Shown: positions 1 to 5,988, numbered from the stretch's first letter. The stretch is DNA of 5,992 bases from JALTBU01 sp964410645 (GCA_964410645.1 CAYPHV010000057.1:1-5992); one strand, 5' to 3'. Numbers and translations: made by a program. The notes: generated by a model not told the origin, from the sequence alone.

Positions 1-1
1 T

Positions 2-77
2 TGGTGGAGATAACGGGACTTGAACCCGTGACCCCTACGCTGCCAGCGTAGTGCTCTACCAGCTGAGCCATATCCCC
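2..77 (-). tRNA. tRNA-Ala (anticodon GGC), CCA encoded
   Basis: Alanine tRNA that reads GCC/GCU codons. The minus-strand sequence folds as a complete 76-nt cloverleaf: 7-bp acceptor stem (GGGGATA with TATCTCC), D arm GCTC/GAGC, 5-bp anticodon stem CTACG/CGTAG around the loop CTGGCAG, a 5-nt variable region, and T arm ACGGG/CCCGT around TTCAAGT. Then come discriminator A and a genomically encoded CCA. The third acceptor pair is G-U, the classic identity element for alanyl-tRNA synthetase, which supports the GGC anticodon call. Its 5' end lies only 15 nt after the thiD2 stop codon. There is no room for a separate promoter in that gap, so it is probably cut out of a transcript that starts upstream. 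Anything after the CCA lies outside the window. Confidence 0.97.
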
Positions 78-92
78 TTTTTGCCGGAAAGA

Positions 93-494
93 TTAATCAT
101 GCTTTTCCATTAAAAAAAGTATTTCTTTTTCAAAATTATACAATAAATATCTTGCATTTTTAAATTCCTCTGACGTTTTTATGCTGATTAATTTATAAAG
201 TTCTTCCAAAACTCTCGCACTCTCCTCGCTTCTTTTTAAATTTGCGATAATAACCGCTTTTAAATTATCTCTTTTTAATTCGTCTTCGGTGGAAGGTTTT
301 AAAATATCGTTTAATGAATCCCTGTGTTTTATGATTTCTTCATAGTCTGGAAGAGTTATATGTCTTAAATCTTTTAATTTTTTGGCAATAGGTGAAGAAA
401 ATTCGTATCTTAAAATATCTTCAACTACTCTTATGCCTTCTTTGAACCTGTTAAAATTTGCATCAATACTTCTAAACGGAATATCATTTTTCAC
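93..494 (-). CDS. thiD2: Free-standing ThiD2, hydroxymethylpyrimidine-phosphate kinase (thiamin synthesis)
   Basis: Probable cytoplasmic kinase converting HMP monophosphate to the diphosphate, the pyrimidine substrate of thiamin-phosphate synthase ThiE. The 133 residues match the usual size of about 130 for ThiD2, which occurs alone or fused in front of ThiE. Recognisable blocks are DANFNRFKEGIRVVEDILR (11-29), LRH (43-45), RDSLNDI (58-64), ANLKRSEESARVLEE (84-98) and a C-terminal NARYLLYNFEKEIL helix (113-126). From published work on the family, ThiD2 phosphorylates HMP-P but not free HMP or toxic analogues. The start is GTG: the frame has a TAG stop five codons upstream, no other usual start codon lies between, and the conserved block begins at residue 11. 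The gene overlaps the upstream membrane-protein gene by 11 nt with only a weak ribosome site, suggesting translational coupling. Automated annotation may call it thiamine-phosphate synthase, but no ThiE TIM barrel is present. Confidence 0.85.
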   Translation of the reverse strand: MKNDIPFRSIDANFNRFKEGIRVVEDILRYEFSSPIAKKLKDLRHITLPDYEEIIKHRDSLNDILKPSTEDELKRDNLKAVIIANLKRSEESARVLEELYKLISIKTSEEFKNARYLLYNFEKEILFLMEKHD

Positions 495-1218
495 GGTTGA
501 AAACGCCTAAAATTTCAAGCAGCGAAATAAAAAGGTTTAGAAAATCAAGATAAAGCGCGACTGCCGCCTCTACTTCATTGTCTACATTTCCTCTTATAAG
601 ATTTTGAGTATCATAAAGAATAAAAAAGCTAAAAACTATTGAGCCGACACTTGCAATAACTAATTGAAGAAGCGGCAAATGTAAAAAAATATTAATTAAA
701 CTTGCTACAATCAATATTATTAAAGAAATAAAAAGCATTTTTCCCATTGTTGTAAAATTTCTTTTTGTATTCATGGCAAAAATTGTAAGGCCTCCAAATG
801 CTACGGCTGTCAATAAAAACGCTTCCCCTATCACATATCCCATATTAGCGGCGATATACATGGCAAGAGTAGGGGCGAGGGTGAATCCTGTCATAAAAGT
901 AAATGCGAAAAGCAGGATTAAATTAAGAGGAGCCTTTTTCTTAGCCGCCATTAATCCGAATAATAAAATAAATTCAAGTATTACAGCGCCCCAATATGTA
1001 AAAGTCAAACCTCCGCTAACCGGGTTAATCATATTTGTAACAAAGCCCATTCCCACATAAGCTCCCACCGCGCCTGCAACCAGACTTCCGGCTAAAAGCT
1101 GGTAAGTTCTTTTTACAAAAACATTAATATTTTCAATTGGGTTTGAACGTTCTTTTGTATTTATGGTTTCGTAAATTTTGTTTGCGTTGGAACCAAAATC
1201 TTTGGATGAAAATTTCAT
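484..1218 (-). CDS. BAX inhibitor-1 / YetJ-YccA family seven-helix membrane protein
   Basis: Inner-membrane protein of the Bax inhibitor-1 (TMBIM, UPF0005) family. Its best-studied bacterial member, Bacillus YetJ, is a pH-sensitive calcium leak channel; E. coli YccA is an FtsH substrate and modulator. The 244-residue length is typical. A hydrophilic cytoplasmic N-terminus of about 35 residues is followed by roughly seven hydrophobic segments near 37-58, 73-91, 97-121, 128-148, 160-179, 183-203 and 218-240. Family signatures are MTGFTLAPTLA (109-119), LYDTQNLIRG (201-210) and the final helix ALYLDFLNLFISLLEILG (221-238). Asp203 and Asp225 are candidates for the paired aspartates of the YetJ pH/calcium sensor. 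The start is ATG, with AAAAGGA 5 nt upstream. It heads a short unit with thiD2 and tRNA-Ala. Family membership is firm; the physiological role here is unknown. Confidence 0.92.
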   Translation of the reverse strand: MKFSSKDFGSNANKIYETINTKERSNPIENINVFVKRTYQLLAGSLVAGAVGAYVGMGFVTNMINPVSGGLTFTYWGAVILEFILLFGLMAAKKKAPLNLILLFAFTFMTGFTLAPTLAMYIAANMGYVIGEAFLLTAVAFGGLTIFAMNTKRNFTTMGKMLFISLIILIVASLINIFLHLPLLQLVIASVGSIVFSFFILYDTQNLIRGNVDNEVEAAVALYLDFLNLFISLLEILGVFNREK

Positions 1219-1223
1219 TTAAA

Positions 1224-1230
1224 TCCTTTT
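1224..1230 (-). promoter_or_regulatory. Ribosome binding site of the BAX inhibitor-like gene
   Basis: The minus strand reads AAAAGGA here, ending 5 nt before the ATG at 1218. This fits the anti-Shine-Dalgarno end of 16S rRNA and confirms the start. It lies just downstream of a TATAAT box, so the mRNA leader is predicted to be very short. Confidence 0.8.
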
Positions 1231-1238
1231 TTATTAGT

Positions 1239-1271
1239 ATTATATAAGAAAAATCATTAAAAAATCATTAA
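1239..1271 (-). promoter_or_regulatory. Predicted sigma-70 promoter for the BAX inhibitor-like / thiD2 / tRNA-Ala unit
   Basis: On the minus strand a perfect -10 box TATAAT (1244-1239) sits 20 nt before the start codon. It is preceded by two tandem copies of TTAATGATTTT (1271-1261 and 1260-1250), placing T runs 11 bp apart. Campylobacter and Helicobacter housekeeping promoters typically have periodic T-rich tracts and no conserved -35, and this matches that design. A start about 7 nt after the box would give a leader of roughly 14 nt, just enough for the AAAAGGA site. No rho-independent terminator is visible between the end of the TPR gene and this promoter, so read-through from upstream is also possible. 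Confidence 0.6.
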
Positions 1272-1289
1272 TTTTAAAAATATTTGTTT

Positions 1290-3449
1290 TTATTGCTTTG
1301 GAGGTTTGATATTAAAATCAAAAAATTTACTGTTAAACCCGTAAGCTATTTTTGAGTATTGAATGGAGGCCGCATTTAAATTTCCCTCTTCCTGCCATAA
1401 AAGTCCAAGGGCATATCTTGCCTCATAAAAAAACGGGTTTTTAAGTTTTGCAAGTTCCATTAAAGCGACGGCATTGGCATGATGCCCGGCTCCTATTGCC
1501 GCTACACCTCCATAAAAAAAAGCTTTTGAATTTGTTAAATTTTTATTATTGATCAAATCGTTATAAATAGTGTAAGCTTCTTCAAAATGTTTGGTATAAA
1601 TATCCGCAAAAGCCAATCTTTGAAGAATCGGTATAATGTCAAAATTTTCTTTTTTCGCTTTTTTTATTAAAAGCATTCTAACTTTTTCCGTCAGACCGGA
1701 AATTCTTGCAAAATCAAAAAACCATTCCCTTGCAATTTCGGCACCATAATAAAATTCATTTAGATTGGGTAATAAAGTATAAAAATAAGGATGATAATTT
1801 TCAGCAATTTTATTAACGGGCAAATGTCTGTTTTGGGCATAAAAATATAAAAGATTGCTTATTAAATCTTTTTCAAAAATGTTTTTTAGCTTTGAGGCTT
1901 CATATGTAAAATTTTTGTTGAAAACAGCTTTTATTGTTAGACTTGTAATTAGATATAAAGGTTTATTACTGTTAGTGGGATTTTGAATAAAATCAGCCAT
2001 TTTTATTGTATTGTCGGTATAAATACTGAGCATTGCCGCAGCAAGTTTTGTATTTGTATTTAAGTCTTCTTTTATTGATGCTACCAGATACGGATTTCTG
2101 ATATTTTCTTTTTCTGCGGCATAAAGGGCTAAAATTCCGCTTTTGAGGTCGTTCGGGTTTAAATGATATGCTTTTAAAAAATGGAAATATGCATTTTTAT
2201 ACTCACCCAGTTGGGCATAAGTGAGTGCTAAATTATAATTGACAATATAAGAATTTTTTCTTTTTTTATAAAGTTTTTTAAAAGCCTTGTTTGCTAAAAA
2301 AATATGGCCGTTAAGGGCCAGTCTTATGGCTTTTGTAATTTGTAAATTGAGTTTTGAATAAAAAGCGCTTTTTGAAAGGGCGTTTTGGGATTCTTCAATG
2401 GCTCCCAGAGGAATTCCGGAAATTCCTTTTTGCAAAAATTCTATCGTCTGATTCATATTCAGCACTTTATACGGTGCATAATAAAAAAACAGGTCATAAA
2501 ACGATATTTTATTGGTTAGAAAATTCTTTTTGAATTCTTTTTGAGCTGTTTTTACATCAAAAAGAGACGGTTTTAAAAATATATCAATAGGATATAAATT
2601 ATTATTTTGATACTGTTTTATGATTAGGCTTGCATCTTTATACTGATGCAGTTTCAGTTCAACCAGACCAAGAGCAAATTGTCCTGTATTAGAAGAAGTG
2701 TTCAAAAGATTTTGTTTTGCCAGCTGATATTCTCCAATTTGTGCAAGCTCTAAGCCTTTATAAAGAGGATTTTTTTCATAATTTTGCGCATCCAGAGGAT
2801 CGCCCAGGTATTCGTATACAGAGGATAGAAGTTCGGAACTGTCATAATCATAATCCGTAGGTATTTGAAGTGCCGGTATGCTTTCATATTCATATCCGTT
2901 ATAATACATAACCAGTGCGTAATAATAAGGATAATTTTTATTTTTAGCAAGTTCGGGCAAATATAAATAAGCCAGATTCTTATAATAATTGAAAAGTTTT
3001 TTATTTTTTAGCATTAAAGAGGCATAGACTGCATTAATGGCGCTTAAAGCTGCTGAATGATGATTTTCAATAGCTTTTTGGAAATATTTTAGTGCGTTTT
3101 TGTAATCTTTTTCCTGTAATTTTATGACGCCTAAATTGTATAATGAAAGAGCTTCGGAATAATTTGAAATTTTTTCCAACAGTCTTAAAGCCGCCTGTTT
3201 TTTACCTCTTTTATATAAAATATTTGCTTTTTTGATTAAAATTTTTAATTCATCTTTTGGAATTTCTTTTTTTTCAAGTTTTTTTGCAATATTGTTTATG
3301 TTAATATTGGGTACTTTGTTTTCCATTCTTTTTTTAACAACAACAAATAGTAAAAGAAGCATTATTACAATAATCAGTAAAAGGCCTATTATAATGAGAA
3401 ATTTTTTTTTATTTTTTTTTATAATTATTACATTTTCCTCTTCAGCCAC
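1290..3449 (-). CDS. pflB: Membrane-anchored TPR protein, probable flagellar motor scaffold PflB
   Basis: A 719-residue protein with a short lysine-rich cytoplasmic N-terminus (1-16), one strong transmembrane anchor (17-38) and a long helical, presumably periplasmic, repeat region. Clear or probable TPR units lie near 69-98, 102-131, 256-285, 401-432, 608-640, 642-671 and 674-705; the best is 401-432 (YNLALTYAQLGEYKNA, ending NP). From my knowledge of epsilonproteobacteria, the large one-pass TPR protein encoded beside serS in Campylobacter jejuni is PflB (about 820 residues). With PflA it builds the periplasmic disk that holds MotAB stators at wide radius. Architecture and serS linkage support that assignment, but the identity is inferred; a generic TPR protein is the alternative. 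The start is GTG: a TAA lies four codons upstream in frame, AAAGGA is 5 nt away, and the next in-frame Met (30) would destroy the anchor. Codons 10-16 contain two A9 tracts. Confidence 0.65.
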   Translation of the reverse strand: MAEEENVIIIKKNKKKFLIIIGLLLIIVIMLLLLFVVVKKRMENKVPNININNIAKKLEKKEIPKDELKILIKKANILYKRGKKQAALRLLEKISNYSEALSLYNLGVIKLQEKDYKNALKYFQKAIENHHSAALSAINAVYASLMLKNKKLFNYYKNLAYLYLPELAKNKNYPYYYALVMYYNGYEYESIPALQIPTDYDYDSSELLSSVYEYLGDPLDAQNYEKNPLYKGLELAQIGEYQLAKQNLLNTSSNTGQFALGLVELKLHQYKDASLIIKQYQNNNLYPIDIFLKPSLFDVKTAQKEFKKNFLTNKISFYDLFFYYAPYKVLNMNQTIEFLQKGISGIPLGAIEESQNALSKSAFYSKLNLQITKAIRLALNGHIFLANKAFKKLYKKRKNSYIVNYNLALTYAQLGEYKNAYFHFLKAYHLNPNDLKSGILALYAAEKENIRNPYLVASIKEDLNTNTKLAAAMLSIYTDNTIKMADFIQNPTNSNKPLYLITSLTIKAVFNKNFTYEASKLKNIFEKDLISNLLYFYAQNRHLPVNKIAENYHPYFYTLLPNLNEFYYGAEIAREWFFDFARISGLTEKVRMLLIKKAKKENFDIIPILQRLAFADIYTKHFEEAYTIYNDLINNKNLTNSKAFFYGGVAAIGAGHHANAVALMELAKLKNPFFYEARYALGLLWQEEGNLNAASIQYSKIAYGFNSKFFDFNIKPPKQ
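3402..3420 (-). repeat. Paired homopolymers (A9-T-A9) in codons 10-16 of the probable pflB gene
   Basis: The coding strand has nine A, one T, then nine A, encoding the KKNKKK stretch just before the membrane anchor. Read by codon, one extra A in the first tract creates TAA immediately after it, and one missing A leads to TAA about 11 codons further on. One extra A in the second tract leads to a stop within about 25 codons. Slippage here would therefore switch the gene off. Long A/T runs are common in this AT-rich DNA, so chance is a real alternative. Confidence 0.85.
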
Positions 3450-3454
3450 ATAAT

Positions 3455-3460
3455 TCCTTT
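3455..3460 (-). promoter_or_regulatory. Ribosome binding site that fixes the GTG start of the TPR gene
   Basis: The minus strand reads AAAGGA, then ATTAT, then GTG at 3449. An ATG at 3451-3449 is out of frame with the TPR protein, so the GTG is the real start. The same AAAGGAATTA string precedes serS. The 32-nt gap to the serS stop contains no terminator, supporting a serS-pflB operon. Confidence 0.75.
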
Positions 3461-3481
3461 ACTGTGTTATTATTTACAGTT

Positions 3482-4732
3482 TTATAAATATTTTTTTAAA
3501 ACTTCAGGTATTTTAATTTTTCCGTTCCTTGTCTGGTAATTTTCCATTATAGCGACAAGTGTTCTGCCTACCGCCAGGCTGCTTCCGTTTAGTGTATTGG
3601 CAAATTTATTTTTTTTACCGTCTTTATATCTTATTTTCCCGCGTCTTGCCTGAAAATCTCTTGTATTTGAAACGGAACTTATTTCTCTGTATTTATTTTG
3701 AGAAGGTATCCAGACTTCCAAATCAATTGTTTTAGCAGCACTGAATCCCAGATCGCCGCTGCAGAGCATTACCTGTCTGTAAGGCAGTTCCAGTTTTTCC
3801 AAAGCTTTGCTTGCACATTTTACCATTTCTTCAAACATTTTATCGCTTTCTTCCGGGCGGGTTATTGCTACGAGTTCAACTTTGTCAAACTGGTGCTGTC
3901 TGATTATTCCTTTGGTGTCTTTTCCGTAACTTCCGGCTTCTTTTCTAAAACAGGGAGTATATGCCGTAAGCTTGATCGGCTTGCTTAAATCGGCAATAAT
4001 TTCATCCCTGAAAAGATTGGTTAAAGGTACTTCAGCTGTTGGGATTAAATAGAGTTCTTCCCCTTTTATTTTAAATAAGTCATCTTCAAATTTAGGAAGC
4101 TGTCCGGTTGCCGTCATAGTCTGTTTATTTACTATAAAAGGCACATAAACTTCCTCGAATCCGTATTCTTTGTTGTGATCAAGGAAGAAATTAATTAACG
4201 CTCTTTCTATTTTTGCGGCATCTTTTTTCATCACTGTAAAACGGCTTTTTGCAAGTTTTACCCCTTTTACAAAATCCAGCCAGCCCAGTTTTTCTCCCAG
4301 TTCGTCGTGTGATTTTATTTCAAAATCAAATGTGGGAATTTTACCCCATTTTTTAATTTCAACATTGTAATTTTCATCAATTCCCACCGGAACATCGTCA
4401 TCGGGAATATTGGGAATAATCATCGCCTTTTGAGCTAATTCTTCTTCAATTTCTTTTAACTTTGTGTTTAATTTTTCTATATCTTCTTTTAAAAATGCCA
4501 CTTCTTTTTTTAAATTTTCGGCATCTTCCGGCTGGTCGTTTTTCATTAGTGTGCCGATTTGTTTTGAAAGCCTGTTTTTCTTTTCAAGCAGTTTGTCAAG
4601 GGCGGTTTTTAGTTCTCTTTTTTTAGCAAACAGATTTTTTATTGTTTCTAGGATGCTTTCGTTAACCCCTTTTAATTTTAGTCTGTTTGTTATATTATCG
4701 AAATCTTTTTCAAGTAATTTTAAATTTATCAT
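3482..4732 (-). CDS. serS: Seryl-tRNA synthetase (class II)
   Basis: Cytoplasmic enzyme that activates serine with ATP and loads it onto tRNA-Ser (and tRNA-Sec where present). At 416 residues it has standard bacterial length. The N-terminal tRNA-binding domain includes a charged helical arm, an antiparallel coiled coil at about 28-102, followed by the class II core. Visible signatures are the serine-pocket TAE motif (232-234, in PTAEVPLTNL), motif 2 FRKE (262-265) running into GSYGKDTKGIIRQHQFDKVE, REISSVSN (349-356), and motif 3 LNGSSLAVGRTLVA (381-394) with Arg390. All expected catalytic residues are present. The start is ATG with AAAGGA 5 nt upstream. The gene is followed after 32 nt by the probable pflB and is transcribed divergently from the livJ-like gene. 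No T-box leader is visible, as expected outside Firmicutes. Confidence 0.98.
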   Translation of the reverse strand: MINLKLLEKDFDNITNRLKLKGVNESILETIKNLFAKKRELKTALDKLLEKKNRLSKQIGTLMKNDQPEDAENLKKEVAFLKEDIEKLNTKLKEIEEELAQKAMIIPNIPDDDVPVGIDENYNVEIKKWGKIPTFDFEIKSHDELGEKLGWLDFVKGVKLAKSRFTVMKKDAAKIERALINFFLDHNKEYGFEEVYVPFIVNKQTMTATGQLPKFEDDLFKIKGEELYLIPTAEVPLTNLFRDEIIADLSKPIKLTAYTPCFRKEAGSYGKDTKGIIRQHQFDKVELVAITRPEESDKMFEEMVKCASKALEKLELPYRQVMLCSGDLGFSAAKTIDLEVWIPSQNKYREISSVSNTRDFQARRGKIRYKDGKKNKFANTLNGSSLAVGRTLVAIMENYQTRNGKIKIPEVLKKYL

Positions 4733-4737
4733 GTAAT

Positions 4738-4743
4738 TCCTTT
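4738..4743 (-). promoter_or_regulatory. Ribosome binding site of serS
   Basis: AAAGGA on the minus strand lies 5 nt (ATTAC) upstream of the serS ATG at 4732. Sequence and spacing are almost identical to those of the next gene in the operon. Confidence 0.8.
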
Positions 4744-4745
4744 AA

Positions 4746-4777
4746 TTTGTTATTAGTTTGTTATTTTTTGATATAAT
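4746..4777 (+). promoter_or_regulatory. Predicted sigma-70 promoter of the livJ-like gene, extended -10 with tandem 11-bp T-rich repeats
   Basis: TATAAT at 4772-4777 is preceded by TGA, giving an extended -10 (TGATATAAT). No good -35 is present. Instead TTTGTTATT occurs twice, at 4746-4754 and 4757-4765, exactly 11 bp apart, which fits the periodic T-rich upstream element of epsilonproteobacterial housekeeping promoters. Transcription probably begins near 4784, leaving a leader of about 24 nt that contains the ribosome site. Confidence 0.65.
4770..4775 (-). promoter_or_regulatory. Possible -10 box of the serS promoter (overlaps the livJ-like -10)
   Basis: serS must be transcribed from this 75-bp divergent gap or from within livJ. 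On the minus strand TATATC at 4775-4770 is the most suitable -10-like hexamer and would start RNA about 30 nt before the serS ATG. It overlaps the stronger plus-strand TATAAT almost completely. Other AT-rich hexamers nearby are also possible, so this is a weak call. Confidence 0.3.
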
Positions 4778-4794
4778 TAAGGAAATTTTAACAT

Positions 4795-4802
4795 AAAAGG
4801 AG
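4795..4802 (+). promoter_or_regulatory. Ribosome binding site of the livJ-like gene
   Basis: AAAAGGAG lies 5 nt upstream of the ATG at 4808. It is the longest Shine-Dalgarno match in the window, consistent with high expression of a periplasmic binding protein. Confidence 0.85.
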
Positions 4803-4807
4803 ATTAA

Positions 4808-5950
4808 ATGAAAAAGAAATTGTTAGTTTTTGGAATCAGCGCATTGGTTGCATCAACTCTTTTTGCAAAAGAGATTAAAGTGGGTATTCTGCAGCCTTTA
4901 ACAGGTCCTATTGCGGCTTTTGGTCAAAAAGCACTTGATGGTATTAATCTAATTTATTCTAAAAAAAATAAACTTCCTAATGGGGATACAATTAAACTTG
5001 TTGTAGTTGATAATCAGTTTGATAAAATTCAAACAGTAAATGGGTATAAAAGGCTTGTAAGCGGTGAAAAAGTAGCTGCTATTGAAGGGCCGCTTGCGAG
5101 TTCAACGGCTTTGGCTGTTAAAAGATTTGCAGGAGCCACTAAAACGCCTACAGTTACCCAGATTGCAACAAATCCAAGGGTTACAAAAGGCAGTAAATAT
5201 TTAACCCGTACCTGTTTTACAGATGATTTTCAAGGAACTGTAGCGGCTAAATATGCACTTGAACACGGGTTTAAAAATGCTATAATGGTAATTGACATGA
5301 AACAGGATTATTCAGTCGGTCTTGCAAAAGCTTTTGAAAAAACTTATAAAAAAGGCGGAGGAAAAATTCTTAAAAAACTGTTTATAAATACCGGGGAAAA
5401 AGATTTTAACGCACAGGTTGCACAGATAAAAAGAATAAAACCTGAATTTATTTATATTCCTTTTTATGTACCTGAAGCAGGACTGTTTTTAAGACAGTTA
5501 AGGGCTGTGGGAGTAAGCGCGACAGTTATGGGTGGAGACGGTATTGCAGATCCAGGACTTCTTAAAAAATTAGCCGGAAAAGCCGCAAACGGAGTTATGT
5601 ATACTGATCATTTCGATGCCGTAAAAGCTCCGACACCTCTTTCTACTAAATTTATTAAAGCATTTGAAGCAAAATACCACAGAGTTCCAAGTGCATTTGC
5701 AGCAACAGGAGCTGACGGATATTTACTAATTTATAACGGTATTAAGGAATGTGATACACCTGCAAATACAAAAAATCATTTACAGTTTAAACAATGTATA
5801 AACAATGCGATAAGACATTCTAAACATTTAGAAGCAATCACAGGATTTTTGACAATTAATCCAAAAACAGGAAATACTGTTAATAAACCTGCAGTTGTTG
5901 AAAAAATTGTAAACGGTAAAACAAAATTCGTAGAATTGGTAAAACCTTAA
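4808..5950 (+). CDS. livJ: LivJ/LivK-type periplasmic binding protein of a branched-chain amino acid ABC transporter
   Basis: Substrate-binding protein of the Leu/Ile/Val-type family (type I fold, Peripla_BP_6) that delivers ligand to LivHMGF. The 380 residues begin with a signal peptide: KKK, a hydrophobic core (5-19), and probable cleavage after Ala20 before KEIKVGILQPLTG. There is no lipobox cysteine, so the protein should be soluble in the periplasm. Family landmarks are PLTGPIAAFGQ (30-40), the EGPLASSTALAV pocket loop (93-104), QIATNPRVT (118-126), CFTDDFQGTVAAKYA (136-150), DYSVGLA (167-173), GLFLRQLRAVG (225-235) and GGDGIADP (242-249). Asp244 sits where LivJ has an acidic residue contacting the ligand amino group. 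Cys316 and Cys330 could form a disulfide. Family is certain, but the ligand is not: LivJ, LivK, amide- and urea-type receptors are hard to separate by eye. A ribosome site follows, implying more transporter genes downstream. Confidence 0.9.
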   Translation: MKKKLLVFGISALVASTLFAKEIKVGILQPLTGPIAAFGQKALDGINLIYSKKNKLPNGDTIKLVVVDNQFDKIQTVNGYKRLVSGEKVAAIEGPLASSTALAVKRFAGATKTPTVTQIATNPRVTKGSKYLTRTCFTDDFQGTVAAKYALEHGFKNAIMVIDMKQDYSVGLAKAFEKTYKKGGGKILKKLFINTGEKDFNAQVAQIKRIKPEFIYIPFYVPEAGLFLRQLRAVGVSATVMGGDGIADPGLLKKLAGKAANGVMYTDHFDAVKAPTPLSTKFIKAFEAKYHRVPSAFAATGADGYLLIYNGIKECDTPANTKNHLQFKQCINNAIRHSKHLEAITGFLTINPKTGNTVNKPAVVEKIVNGKTKFVELVKP

Positions 5951-5954
5951 TTTT

Positions 5955-5972
5955 TATCCCTTTTTGGGGATA
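5955..5972 (+). terminator. Small hairpin after the livJ-like gene (weak terminator or mRNA-end stabiliser)
   Basis: TATCCC (5955-5960) pairs with GGGATA (5967-5972) around a TTTTTG loop, only 4 nt after the stop codon. The stem is short and is followed by TAAGTTTTC rather than a solid U run, so full termination is doubtful. Partial termination or 3'-end protection would favour excess binding protein over downstream permease genes, as known for other ABC operons. That role is inferred. Confidence 0.4.
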
Positions 5973-5983
5973 TAAGTTTTCAT

Positions 5984-5988
5984 AAGGA
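5984..5988 (+). promoter_or_regulatory. Probable ribosome binding site of a gene starting just beyond the window
   Basis: AAGGA followed by four A residues at the window edge resembles the AAGGA-plus-5-nt spacers of the other genes here, so a start codon is expected within a few bases past 5992. By the usual order of liv operons it could be a second binding protein or the LivH permease, but no coding sequence is visible. Confidence 0.45.

Noticed and set aside
2..77. tRNA gene as an integration (att) site for a mobile element
   Set aside because: No integrase, no duplicated tRNA 3' end and no compositional shift are visible; the neighbouring genes are ordinary chromosomal ones.
773..1060. 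Plus-strand open frame of 95 codons inside the BAX inhibitor-like gene
   Set aside because: It is entirely antisense to a clear membrane-protein gene, shows no family signature and no ribosome site; it is a shadow frame.
1250..1271. Tandem 11-bp repeat as the start of a CRISPR or minisatellite array
   Set aside because: Only two adjacent units without spacers; position and phase relative to TATAAT fit a promoter element better.
2750..2950. Minus-strand 66-codon frame inside the TPR gene
   Set aside because: Out-of-frame shadow of a continuous coding region with TPR-compatible helices on both sides.
3232..3453. Plus-strand hydrophobic open frame opposite the 5' end of the TPR gene
   Set aside because: Its F/I/S-rich composition is simply the reverse complement of Lys/Asn-rich codons and the poly-A tracts; no ribosome site or homology is recognisable.
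3461..3480. Inverted repeat ACTGT...ACAGT between serS and the TPR gene
   Set aside because: Only 5 bp with a 10-nt loop, no GC-rich stem and no T run; too weak for a terminator or an operator call.
3698..4736. Two plus-strand open frames (3698-3988 and 4464-4736) opposite serS
   Set aside because: Both are antisense to strongly conserved synthetase sequence and encode Phe/Ser-rich products typical of reversed Lys/Glu codons.
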